Below, piece after piece: positions 16,974 through 24,911 of a stretch of 64,000 bases of DNA; position 1 is the stretch's first letter; each line of letters begins with the position of its first letter. Made by a program: the position numbers and the translations under genes. Under the pieces are notes generated by a model. The model had not been told where the DNA came from. It ran no database searches and saw only the letters and a list, made by a program, of their open reading frames with translations. This DNA comes from Chitinophaga ginsengisoli (GTDB taxonomy: Bacteria > Bacteroidota > Bacteroidia > Chitinophagales > Chitinophagaceae), in the NCBI RefSeq assembly GCF_003014595.1, contig NZ_PYGK01000004.1, forward strand, positions 62,001-126,000. The letters are read 5' to 3'.

Positions 16974-16994
16974 TATCGTAAATGTTAAATATCT

Positions 16995-17777
16995 ATGGAT
17001 AACCAAGAATATACGAAAGACGAAAGGCGGGCGAAAAGGATAGCTGAAAGAAGAGCCGGGAGAGAGTTAAGAAGAACTGAGAGAAACGAGGGCTATAAAT
17101 TCGGCAAAGGCATCATCTTTTTACTGATCGGTATTTTCCTCTTCGTAAGGACCCTTGATCCAAATGTCCCTGAGTGGGTATTTTCCTGGCAGACATTGCT
17201 GATGACGATAGGCGTCATTGTGCTGGTAATGAGCAATTTCAAGAACTGGGGCGGTTTGATCATGATACTCGTGGGCACCATTTTTATGATAAAAGAATAT
17301 GTGTATCTCTCATACGATGTTACACGGTTCATATGGCCTGCTATCTTTACTGTAGTCGGCCTGGCGCTGATCTTCGGGAAAAGACAGGAATCTACCATGA
17401 AGGACAGACGGGTATTGCCCCCGGGTACTACGGTAGAAGATTATGTTGACTCTTCCGTTATTTTCAGCGGCGAGAACAGGGTCGTGGTATCCAAACAGTT
17501 TAAAGGCGGAAAGGTAGTAGCCATCTTCGGAGGCGCCGACTTTAACCTGATACAGGCCGATTTCGAGGACAGGATCGAATTTGATGCCACCTGCATCTTC
17601 GGTGGTATTGAACTGATCGTGCCGGCCAACTGGGACGTACGCCTGGATATGCACACCATCATGGGTGGCGTAACCGACAAACGCCCGGTAGAACTACTGG
17701 CCAACAATTCCGACAAGATCTTCGTGATCAAAGGCACCTGCATTTTCGGCGGAATTGAGATTAAAAACTATATCTGA
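16995..17777 (+). CDS. LiaF-like membrane protein (cell-envelope stress sensor family)
   Basis: The 260-residue protein has a highly charged N-terminus (residues 1-32), four short membrane segments between about 35 and 125 resembling the LiaI/LiaF-type membrane domain, and a C-terminal soluble beta-helix-like domain (about 155-260) with repeated IFGG motifs (VVAIFGGADFNL, CIFGGIELIVP, CIFGGIEIK) as in LiaF C-terminal domains. In Firmicutes LiaF restrains the LiaSR system. Here it precedes DUF4288, a LytS-type kinase and a LytTR regulator on the same strand, so a sensing or modulating role in that pathway is plausible. Confidence 0.85.
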   Translation: MDNQEYTKDERRAKRIAERRAGRELRRTERNEGYKFGKGIIFLLIGIFLFVRTLDPNVPEWVFSWQTLLMTIGVIVLVMSNFKNWGGLIMILVGTIFMIKEYVYLSYDVTRFIWPAIFTVVGLALIFGKRQESTMKDRRVLPPGTTVEDYVDSSVIFSGENRVVVSKQFKGGKVVAIFGGADFNLIQADFEDRIEFDATCIFGGIELIVPANWDVRLDMHTIMGGVTDKRPVELLANNSDKIFVIKGTCIFGGIEIKNYI

Positions 17778-17811
17778 TCAACTTTATTTCATCCTCTAAT
17801 AATCATATCTT

Positions 17812-18165
17812 ATGCAATGGTTTGTAGCGAAGATCGTTTACCAGATCATCACCGGAAATGGAGATCATCACCCACAGTTTGACGAACAATTACGACTGAT
17901 TAGTGCTAATACCCGTGATGAAGCATGGAAACGTGCCAGCGAGATAGGCGTTCAGGAACAATATGCTTTCAGAAATCAAAGACAGGAACTGGTAGAATGG
18001 CGCTTCATCAGCGTACCGGAAGTGAATGTGCTGGATAACCTGGGCGATGGTATGGAACTCTATTCACGCATTGAAGAACCAGGAGATGCCAAGGCTTATA
18101 TTTCCTGGTTACAGGTAAAGGCGAATCACCTGAAAGGACAGCAACTGCTGGACGTACGCGCCTAA
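17812..18165 (+). CDS. DUF4288 domain protein
   Basis: The 117-residue cytoplasmic protein shows the DUF4288 pattern: an opening WFVAKIVYQI strand, FDEQLRLISANTRDEAWKRASEIG and a following strand with VEWRFISVPEV. The function is unknown; members often appear as small stand-alone proteins in Bacteroidota. It is 34 bp after the LiaF-like gene and 27 bp before the sensor kinase, which fits one transcription unit. Confidence 0.8.
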   Translation: MQWFVAKIVYQIITGNGDHHPQFDEQLRLISANTRDEAWKRASEIGVQEQYAFRNQRQELVEWRFISVPEVNVLDNLGDGMELYSRIEEPGDAKAYISWLQVKANHLKGQQLLDVRA

Positions 18166-18192
18166 TTCATTATTCATCTTTATTCAGACTCT

Positions 18193-19251
18193 TTGGCAAA
18201 TCCACTACTGGCAAACAAATCTTTCAGATGGGCTTTAATAGGTACTACCTACGTGTTTACCATCCTGCATGCCTATCTGTTGATATGCTGGTTTAACATC
18301 AGCGACAGTATAGCATGGACGGACAGCGTAGTGCATAATGTGATGCTGGGCTTAACAGGTGTAGCTGTTTGTTTCAGTATGTCGCATTACCGGCCGGCAA
18401 AAGGTAAATACATTTTTCTGCTGGCCTATTGTACAGGACTTACAATCGCATGGGAAACCTTCAGCTATTGTACCCTGTATCACATCTTTGATTCAGTAAC
18501 TTATTATCAGCACTGGCTGATCGTTGCGCTCCCCATACGTTTCATCATAGGTTGGCTGGTGATTGTGGCGCTGGGTTTTAAAAACATGATGTGGTACAGT
18601 ATGGAAGATCAGCGGGAAGAGCTGGCACGTAAGGAAGCTACGGAGCGACTGGCAAGAGAGGCAGAGTTGTATAAACTGAGACAGCAGCTGCAACCCCACT
18701 TCCTGTTCAACAGTCTGAACTCCATCAATGCGCTGATCGCTTTACGCCCACAGCAGGCAAGGGAAATGGTACTGAAGCTGAGCGATTTCCTGCGCGGCAC
18801 ACTCAAACGTGAAGATCAGCAATGGATCTTCCTGCCGGAAGAACTACAGTATCTGCAGTTATATCTTGACATAGAAAAAGTGCGTTTTGGTCACCGTTTA
18901 GCTACGGAAATTACTGCGGATGATGATACAGAACGTTTGATGCTTCCACCAATGCTCCTGCAGCCTGTTGTGGAAAATGCCATCAAGTACGGACTGTATG
19001 ATACAACAGAATCTATTACGATTTCAATTACCGCATGGCAGACAGATGACATGCTCTATATACAGGTGCAGAACCCTTTTGATCCTGAACTGCAAACACA
19101 CAGAGGTACAGGCTTTGGGCTCTCGTCTATCGAACGGCGGCTCTACCTGTTATTTGCCAGAAGAGACCTGCTGGAAGCAACCGCAGACGGAAACATTTTT
19201 ACTACCCTGATTAAAGTGCCGCAACTATATGATAAAAGCAGTAATAATTGA
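18193..19251 (+). CDS. LytS/YehU-type sensor histidine kinase
   Basis: The 352-residue protein has four membrane helices (about residues 13-34, 46-64, 72-89, 108-128), a short coiled coil and the His_kinase domain of the LytS family with LQPHFLFNSLNS, where His169 is the phosphorylated residue, then a HATPase region with LQPVVENAIKYG and GTGFGLSSIERR. It would phosphorylate the LytTR regulator whose gene overlaps its 3' end by 23 nt. The frame starts with TTG; no ATG lies before the first helix. No extracellular sensor domain is present, so the signal may come through the membrane or the LiaF-like neighbour. Confidence 0.9.
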   Translation: MANPLLANKSFRWALIGTTYVFTILHAYLLICWFNISDSIAWTDSVVHNVMLGLTGVAVCFSMSHYRPAKGKYIFLLAYCTGLTIAWETFSYCTLYHIFDSVTYYQHWLIVALPIRFIIGWLVIVALGFKNMMWYSMEDQREELARKEATERLAREAELYKLRQQLQPHFLFNSLNSINALIALRPQQAREMVLKLSDFLRGTLKREDQQWIFLPEELQYLQLYLDIEKVRFGHRLATEITADDDTERLMLPPMLLQPVVENAIKYGLYDTTESITISITAWQTDDMLYIQVQNPFDPELQTHRGTGFGLSSIERRLYLLFARRDLLEATADGNIFTTLIKVPQLYDKSSNN

Positions 19252-19969
19252 TGATGAACCCCTGGCGCGTGAGATTGTAAAGGAATACCTGCTATCCTTT
19301 CCGCAGGTACAACTGATGCAGGAATGCGGAGATGGATTTGAAGGGTTAAAGGCGATACAACAACAACAGCCGGATATTATCTTCCTTGATGTACAGATGC
19401 CTAAAATTAATGGCTTTGAAATGCTGGAACTGGTGGAAGAACTGCCCGCTGTTATATTCACTACTGCCTTCGAAGAACATGCTATCCGTGCCTTCGAAGT
19501 GAATGCAGTAGACTATCTGCTGAAACCATTTTCAAAAGAACGTTTTGATAAGGCAGTACAGAAATGGCTGGACCGTCGTGTAGCAGATGAACTGCAGCAA
19601 ACGGCCGCTGTGCTGGAAACAGCAGCTGCATCACCATTGCAGAGTAATAGAGTAGTGGTGAAGATCAGTGGTAAGATCAAGATCATTCCCGTACAGGATA
19701 TTCACTACCTGGAAGCGGCGGATGATTATGTGAAAATAGTAACGCCGGAAGGAACTTTCCTGAAGAACAAGACTATGCAGTTCTTCGAGACTTCGCTGGA
19801 CCCGCAGCAGTTTGCGCGTGTACATCGTTCCTACATGCTGAACATTAACCAGGTGACGCGTATTGAACCTTATGAAAAGGAAAACCACCTGGCCATTTTA
19901 AAGACCGGCGCCAAAGTACCGGTGAGCAAGACAGGATATCCGAGGCTGAAAGCAGCATTAGGATTATAA
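19229..19969 (+). CDS. LytTR-type response regulator
   Basis: The 246-residue protein has a receiver domain with Asp8-Asp9, the phosphoacceptor Asp54 (IIFLDVQMP), Thr79 and Lys99 (YLLKPF), followed by a LytTR DNA-binding domain at about residues 145-246 (IHYLEAADDYVKIVT, RVHRSYMLNINQVTRIE). It overlaps the kinase gene by 23 nt, so the two are translationally coupled. Targets are unknown; LytTR regulators usually control envelope or transport genes. Confidence 0.95.
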   Translation: MIKAVIIDDEPLAREIVKEYLLSFPQVQLMQECGDGFEGLKAIQQQQPDIIFLDVQMPKINGFEMLELVEELPAVIFTTAFEEHAIRAFEVNAVDYLLKPFSKERFDKAVQKWLDRRVADELQQTAAVLETAAASPLQSNRVVVKISGKIKIIPVQDIHYLEAADDYVKIVTPEGTFLKNKTMQFFETSLDPQQFARVHRSYMLNINQVTRIEPYEKENHLAILKTGAKVPVSKTGYPRLKAALGL

Positions 19970-20028
19970 GATATATTGCTTTTTTCAGGAGACAAGGGAG
20001 AGATGTTTACCATCTTTCCCTTTCTTTT

Positions 20029-21909
20029 TTATTGTACTACCAATACAGGTATTCTTACTTTATGCCTCACCTGGTTGGTGGTTTCACCATAGATCCAATC
20101 TTTGATACCGGTATGTCCATGGCCGCCAAGTACCAGGAAATCAGCCCGCTCTTCTTTTACGATCCTCACAATTTCTTCCGCACGGTGCCGGTAACCCAAT
20201 AGTCCTTTAGCCCTGATATTCTTTGCTTGCAGCAGCGTGATATAAGCCTGCATCTGCTCTTTATCCTTCCTCGTTTCAAAGTCGTCAGACTCTCTTCCCA
20301 GGTATCTCGCAGAGGCGCTTTCCACTACATGTATAAGCAGGTATTCCGTCATCGGATTTCCATGGGCCAGTGCATTAGAGATGATCCTTTCATCGTCTCT
20401 GCTGAAGTCCAGCGCCAGCGCAATGCGGTTATATACAGGTGGCTGAATATCTCCCAGTGAGAAATCAGGTGTAGTATGAATACGTGAAGATGCCTTCTGC
20501 TGATAACGGCTGATAAGCGGGTAGGCTATCGTAACAGCGATAAGTGCCAGGAAACCCACACCAACTGCAATGATCAGGATATCCACCCAGATATTACCGT
20601 TATTGCTGATATACTTTGCTGCTTCAGTATACACCATGCGGGTATTGAGGTACACCAGTACGGCTGTGATGATCCAGCTGATGATTTTCACCAGCGGTCC
20701 CACGGCATAACTGCCCATGGTTTTTTTATCGCTTACAAAATGTATGAGAGGAATGATGGCAAAGCCGAGTTGTAAACTTAACAGTACCTGGCTGAATACC
20801 AGCAGTTCGCCTACTTTCTCCGGACCGGCGATCAGTATTACGAAAAGGGCCGGGATGATAGCCAGCAATCGCGTAAGGAGGCGGCGCAGCCAGGGATTGA
20901 TACGCAGTCGCAGGTAACCTTCCATAACGATCTGCCCCGCCAGTGTACCTGTAACGGTGGAGCTTTGTCCGGCAGCAATCAGTGCAATGGCAAAGAGGGC
21001 AGGGGCCCATTTACTGCCCAGCAGCCCTTCCAGCAAACGGTGTGCATCCTGTATCTCGGCAATATCTGTACGGCCGGTTTTGAAGAATACCGCCGCCGCC
21101 AGTATCAGGATGGCGGCATTCACGAAGAAGGCCAGGTTCAGGGCTACAGCGCTGTCTATAAAGTTGAGTTTCAGTGCCTGCCGGATACCCTTTTCATCCC
21201 GCTGGATCTTACGGGTCTGTACCAGCGCTGAATGCAGGTACAGGTTGTGTGGCATCACAGTCGCCCCGATGATGCCAATAGCGATGTATAAAGCGGTATT
21301 GTCGGGAATGGTGGGTATAAAGCCTGTCACCACTTCACTCATGACAGGTTTGGCCATTACCAGTTCTGCCAGGAAGGATACGCCTACAATCGCCACCAGG
21401 GTAATGATAAAGGCTTCCATCTTCCGGATACCATAGCGCTGTAATATCAGCAGCAGGAAGGTATCCAGTACGGTGATGCTTACGCCCCATTGCAGGGGCA
21501 GGCCTGTCAGCAGTTGTATGCCGATGGCCATACCCAGCACTTCTGCCAGGTCGGTGGCTGCAATGGCCACTTCGGCCAGTATGTATAAGGTGAAATTAAC
21601 GCTGGCGGGATAGGTTTCGCGGTTGGCCTGCGCCAGGTCTCTTCCTCGAACGATGCCGAGACGGGCGCTCAACGATTGCAGCAGGAGGGCCATGAGATTA
21701 CTCATTAAGAGCACCCACAGCAATGTATAACCATATTGGCTGCCGCCTGCCAGGTCGGTAGCCCAGTTGCCCGGGTCCATATAGCCTACGCTGACGAGAT
21801 AGGCAGGACCAAAAAATGACAGCAGTTTACGCCAGCGGCTGGTGCTGGGCACAGTAGTATCTACACTCTGATGAACTTCGCCTAACGAGGTTGTGTGCTG
21901 ATGATTCAT
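20029..21909 (-). CDS. mntH: Nramp divalent metal transporter fused to a UspA domain
   Basis: Residues about 25-480 form an Nramp/MntH transporter with the metal-binding DPGN at 45-48 and MPHNLYLHS starting at 219, which move Mn2+ or Fe2+ with protons through the inner membrane. After a final helix near 470 the protein continues into a cytoplasmic UspA-type domain (about 487-626) with an ATP-binding pattern GGHGHTGIKDWIYGET. Plain MntH is about 410-440 residues, so the extra domain is a true fusion. The gene lies 109 bp downstream of a DtxR-type repressor on the same strand and is likely controlled by it. Nucleotide binding by the UspA part may tune transport. Confidence 0.93.
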   Translation of the reverse strand: MNHQHTTSLGEVHQSVDTTVPSTSRWRKLLSFFGPAYLVSVGYMDPGNWATDLAGGSQYGYTLLWVLLMSNLMALLLQSLSARLGIVRGRDLAQANRETYPASVNFTLYILAEVAIAATDLAEVLGMAIGIQLLTGLPLQWGVSITVLDTFLLLILQRYGIRKMEAFIITLVAIVGVSFLAELVMAKPVMSEVVTGFIPTIPDNTALYIAIGIIGATVMPHNLYLHSALVQTRKIQRDEKGIRQALKLNFIDSAVALNLAFFVNAAILILAAAVFFKTGRTDIAEIQDAHRLLEGLLGSKWAPALFAIALIAAGQSSTVTGTLAGQIVMEGYLRLRINPWLRRLLTRLLAIIPALFVILIAGPEKVGELLVFSQVLLSLQLGFAIIPLIHFVSDKKTMGSYAVGPLVKIISWIITAVLVYLNTRMVYTEAAKYISNNGNIWVDILIIAVGVGFLALIAVTIAYPLISRYQQKASSRIHTTPDFSLGDIQPPVYNRIALALDFSRDDERIISNALAHGNPMTEYLLIHVVESASARYLGRESDDFETRKDKEQMQAYITLLQAKNIRAKGLLGYRHRAEEIVRIVKEERADFLVLGGHGHTGIKDWIYGETTNQVRHKVRIPVLVVQ

Positions 21910-22018
21910 ATGTTAGCTGTTATGCAGTCGCAGACCTCTGCCGGTTGTTCCTTGTACAATGTGTCAGGAGTGACCTGTATGCGTGTTAATGGCCGGATGT
22001 TATCGTCTGCTGACTGCT

Positions 22019-22684
22019 TTATATCGGTTTGACCATTATATTTTTTGAGACCTGCTCACTGATAGTAAAGGCAGGTTGATTACGGATCTTCAGTTCGATA
22101 GAGTTGTCAAACTCATACCGTTCTATGACATCCAGTTGTGTCCCTAACCTGATACCTTTGGCATTCAGGAATTCAAGTAGCGCGGTTGACTTGTCAGAAA
22201 CGGCTACCACTTCCAGTCTTTTCGCTTTGGCTTTATGCAAAGGCGTATGTGTACGGGGCTTGCCCATTTTACCCTGGGCGTCAGGAATAGGATCGCCATG
22301 AGGATCTATCTGTGGGTTACCCAGGAATTCGCTGAGACGATTGGTCATCTTTTCGCTCCGTACATGCTCCAGCTCTTCCGCCAGCTCATGTACCTCCTCC
22401 CAGCTGAATAACAATTTATCTACCAGGAAACATTCCCACAGGCGATGCCTGCGGATGATGGATAGTGCCGCCTTTTTCCCTTCGGCAGTCAGATTGATAC
22501 CCTGGTATTTTTCGTATTCGATGAGTTTTTTCTCTTTGAGTTTTTTAGCCATGTCAGTAACCGACGCCGGCTTGGTATCCAGTTCACCGGCTAGTGCATT
22601 GGTTGAAACCGCTTCCTGTCCCTCTTCTTCCAGTTTATAAATTGACTTAATGTAATTCTCCTCTGCTATCGACAAATTCATCAT
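22019..22684 (-). CDS. mntR: DtxR/MntR family metal-dependent repressor
   Basis: The 221-residue protein has an N-terminal winged helix (about residues 1-65), a metal-binding dimerisation region (HRLWECFLVDKL, EVHELAEELEHVRSEKM) and a C-terminal FeoA/SH3-like domain (about 145-221). Such proteins bind DNA when loaded with Mn2+ or Fe2+. It is upstream of the Nramp transporter on the same strand. A 16-bp palindrome lies 15 bp ahead of the start and is a likely autoregulatory operator. Mn2+ is the probable ligand given the neighbour, but Fe2+ cannot be excluded. Confidence 0.9.
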   Translation of the reverse strand: MMNLSIAEENYIKSIYKLEEEGQEAVSTNALAGELDTKPASVTDMAKKLKEKKLIEYEKYQGINLTAEGKKAALSIIRRHRLWECFLVDKLLFSWEEVHELAEELEHVRSEKMTNRLSEFLGNPQIDPHGDPIPDAQGKMGKPRTHTPLHKAKAKRLEVVAVSDKSTALLEFLNAKGIRLGTQLDVIERYEFDNSIELKIRNQPAFTISEQVSKNIMVKPI

Positions 22685-22698
22685 TCCTTAAAATAAAG

Positions 22699-22714
22699 TT
22701 TAGGTAAATCTAAA
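22699..22714. promoter_or_regulatory. Candidate MntR/DtxR operator
   Basis: TTTAGGTAAATCTAAA has half-sites TTTAG and CTAAA separated by 6 bp, like known DtxR/MntR boxes. It lies 15 bp upstream of the repressor start and between two divergent genes. Confidence 0.55.
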
Positions 22715-22762
22715 TAAAAGGTGTGAGAATTACAAATACAACGGGCAGAGCAGGACCCTTAT

Positions 22763-22793
22763 TTTGATCATATCATTTTTTTCTCTAACTTTT
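22763..22793 (+). promoter_or_regulatory. Promoter of the lipoprotein gene at 22820
   Basis: TTTG at 22763-22766 and TAACTTTT at 22786-22793 are 19 bp apart, the spacing of Bacteroidota housekeeping promoters, with one mismatch in the -7 box. Confidence 0.5.
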
Positions 22794-22819
22794 CGGCCGT
22801 AATAAACAAGCATATACGC

Positions 22820-23740
22820 ATGAATAAGCTCGTGTTAGCGCTGTTGACTATCGGTTTACTGGCCGGTTGTGGATCAAAAAAGAAGCATTCAGGAAAAGAG
22901 GCATTGACGTTTGAAGATTTCCGCCAATTATTTACTCCGGCCAAACTACCTTACAAACTGACCCCGGAAGCATTACGGGAAAAATCATCTGATTCCACGA
23001 TTATTTCGCCGGAATTAATGAAACAGTTCCTGATTGATACCCTGGGTAAATCAGACTTTCCTGAAGGCACTGTTATTAAGTTCTATCCGCTGGCGGCCAT
23101 AGATGGCGCTAACGTGAACTATTTTGTAGTAAAGGCAGTGGGTAAAGCAACAAACACAGCGTACGTATGCTTCCTCGATAAAAAAGGGCATTACCTGAAC
23201 CGCCTGACCGTTGCCAAAGTGGACGACAAAGCAGATCAGCATTATTTCTCTATAGATACCCGTCAGGTGATCAAGATCACCAACGAAAAAGAACTGAGCC
23301 CGGGCCATACTGCCACCAGGGAAGACTTCTATGGTGTTGCAGAAGATGGGAAGACCACACTGATCATGACCAACAGCAACGGAGAAGCCGCTGCTGGTCA
23401 GATCTTCAACCCGATCGATACATTGGCAGCTAAGCATAAACTGTCGGGCGATTACCTTTCCGGCGAAACTGCGATCGTATCTATTCGTGACGGAGAAGAT
23501 CCGAAATCATTCCTGTTCTTCATTTCCTTCACAAAAGAAAAGACAGGTTGTAAAGGCGAACTGTCTGGAACAGGACATTATACAGGCGCTAACAAAGGCG
23601 AATACAAAGACAAGGAAACATCCTGTGGTATTGCTTTCCAGTTTGCTTCCGGTAAGGTAAGCATCAGGGAAATAGGCGGCTGTGGCGCTTATAGGGGAGT
23701 GCGTTGTTTCTTTGAGGGAACTTATAGTAAGAAGAAGTAA
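22820..23740 (+). CDS. Hypothetical lipoprotein
   Basis: The 306-residue protein has a lipoprotein signal (lipobox LAGC, Cys near residue 17) followed by a charged linker and a mixed alpha/beta domain with no recognised motif. Four cysteines in the last 70 residues (CKGELSGTG, TSCGIAF, GGCGAYRG, RCFFEGTY) may form disulfides in the periplasm. It is divergent from the metal repressor gene and ends in a clear terminator, so it is probably transcribed alone. The function is unknown. Confidence 0.75.
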   Translation: MNKLVLALLTIGLLAGCGSKKKHSGKEALTFEDFRQLFTPAKLPYKLTPEALREKSSDSTIISPELMKQFLIDTLGKSDFPEGTVIKFYPLAAIDGANVNYFVVKAVGKATNTAYVCFLDKKGHYLNRLTVAKVDDKADQHYFSIDTRQVIKITNEKELSPGHTATREDFYGVAEDGKTTLIMTNSNGEAAAGQIFNPIDTLAAKHKLSGDYLSGETAIVSIRDGEDPKSFLFFISFTKEKTGCKGELSGTGHYTGANKGEYKDKETSCGIAFQFASGKVSIREIGGCGAYRGVRCFFEGTYSKKK

Positions 23741-23760
23741 GTACGATCAGTATAAAAACA

Positions 23761-23798
23761 GACTCCGCTTCATGTACAATGGGGCGGAGTTTTTTTAT
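23761..23798 (+). terminator. Rho-independent terminator
   Basis: ACTCCGC and GCGGAGT form a stem followed by TTTTTTT. It ends the lipoprotein gene and overlaps the 3' end of aat from the other side. Confidence 0.8.
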
Positions 23799-24439
23799 TG
23801 GGATTTTTTGATGATGTGGAGGAAGTCTTCGCGGGATATCATTCTTGCGCCCAGCGAGGCCAGATGATCTGTATACACCTGGCAGTCGATCATTTCCAGG
23901 CCCTGTTGCGCTGCGTATTGTACAAAGGTGATAAAGGCCGCTTTGGAGGCATTGCTGACACGGGCAAACATAGACTCGCCAAAGAAGCAGTCGCCGAGTT
24001 GTATGCCGTAGAAGCCGCCCACCAGCTCATCACCCTGCCAGCATTCTATGGAATGTGCATAGCCGGTTTCATGCAGCACCGTATAGGCGTTTTCCACCTC
24101 ATTAGTGATCCAGGTGCCATCCTGACCAGGCCTGGGCGCCTCTTTACAGCCCCTGATCACTCCCCGGAAATCTTTGTTGATGGTAAAAGTGAATATGCCC
24201 TTCTTCAGCACCTGTTTCATGCTGGCGGAAATCTTCAACTCATTGGGAAATAATACGAATCTTGGATCGGGGCACCACCAGAGAGCAGGAGGTTCATTAT
24301 ACCAGGGGAAAATACCTTCACTGTAAGCCAGCAGTAATCTGTCGGGCGACAAATCCCCACCATAGGCCAACAGTCCATCCGGCTCGGCCAGATCAACAGG
24401 TGGGAAAATCAGATCATTGGTAAGCTGGAATACCGGCAT
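23795..24439 (-). CDS. aat: Leucyl/phenylalanyl-tRNA-protein transferase
   Basis: The 214-residue protein shows the Aat motifs GLLAYGGDLSPDRLLLAYS, GIFPWYNEPPALWWCPDPR, GGFYGIQLGDCFFGESMF and a C-terminal IDCQVYTDHLASLGA. It attaches Leu or Phe from aminoacyl-tRNA to N-terminal Lys or Arg of proteins, creating a degradation signal read by ClpS. Its start overlaps the clpS stop by 1 nt (TAATG), so the two genes are translationally coupled and encode successive steps of the N-degron pathway. Confidence 0.96.
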   Translation of the reverse strand: MPVFQLTNDLIFPPVDLAEPDGLLAYGGDLSPDRLLLAYSEGIFPWYNEPPALWWCPDPRFVLFPNELKISASMKQVLKKGIFTFTINKDFRGVIRGCKEAPRPGQDGTWITNEVENAYTVLHETGYAHSIECWQGDELVGGFYGIQLGDCFFGESMFARVSNASKAAFITFVQYAAQQGLEMIDCQVYTDHLASLGARMISREDFLHIIKKSQ

Positions 24440-24747
24440 TAGCTTTCAACTGCTTCTTCAAGAGTAGCGCTGATGCCCCTGTCAAGCAGTGCTTCGCACA
24501 TAGGGCGAAGGCGGGAGAATTCACCCTGTTTTACGGCATATTTGCCATTGTGATGAATGATCAAAGCACATTGTTCAGCCTGTTCCGGGGAATGATCGCA
24601 CACTTCAATCAAAGATTGGATCACCCAGTCGAAGGTGTTAACCTCATCATTCCATACAATGAGGCTGAAAGGGAACTGCTCATCCTCAGCCACCAATACA
24701 TCTTCCCATTCTTTTGTTTGCGTGCCTGTTTGCTTACGCTGGCTCAT
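24439..24747 (-). CDS. clpS: ATP-dependent Clp protease adaptor ClpS
   Basis: The 102-residue protein has a flexible N-terminal tail and the ClpS core: VWNDEVNTFDWVIQSL (Asn-Asp of the N-degron pocket), then ALIIHHNGKYAV, with the conserved His and Gly. ClpS binds N-terminal Leu, Phe, Trp or Tyr and hands the substrate to ClpA/ClpC. Being upstream of aat with TAATG overlap strengthens the assignment. Confidence 0.95.
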   Translation of the reverse strand: MSQRKQTGTQTKEWEDVLVAEDEQFPFSLIVWNDEVNTFDWVIQSLIEVCDHSPEQAEQCALIIHHNGKYAVKQGEFSRLRPMCEALLDRGISATLEEAVES

Positions 24748-24911
24748 AATCCGGTAAAAACTTTACACAAAACTACAGCTAATAATCGTTAAATTAAATA
24801 GGAAAGTTTTAAACCGACGCTACAGCAATGATTTTGAGAATCATGGGGTTAACATAATCGGTAAGCATTGGATGATAATTATTATTATTGTGGTCACTAG
24901 AAGCGTAGGTT

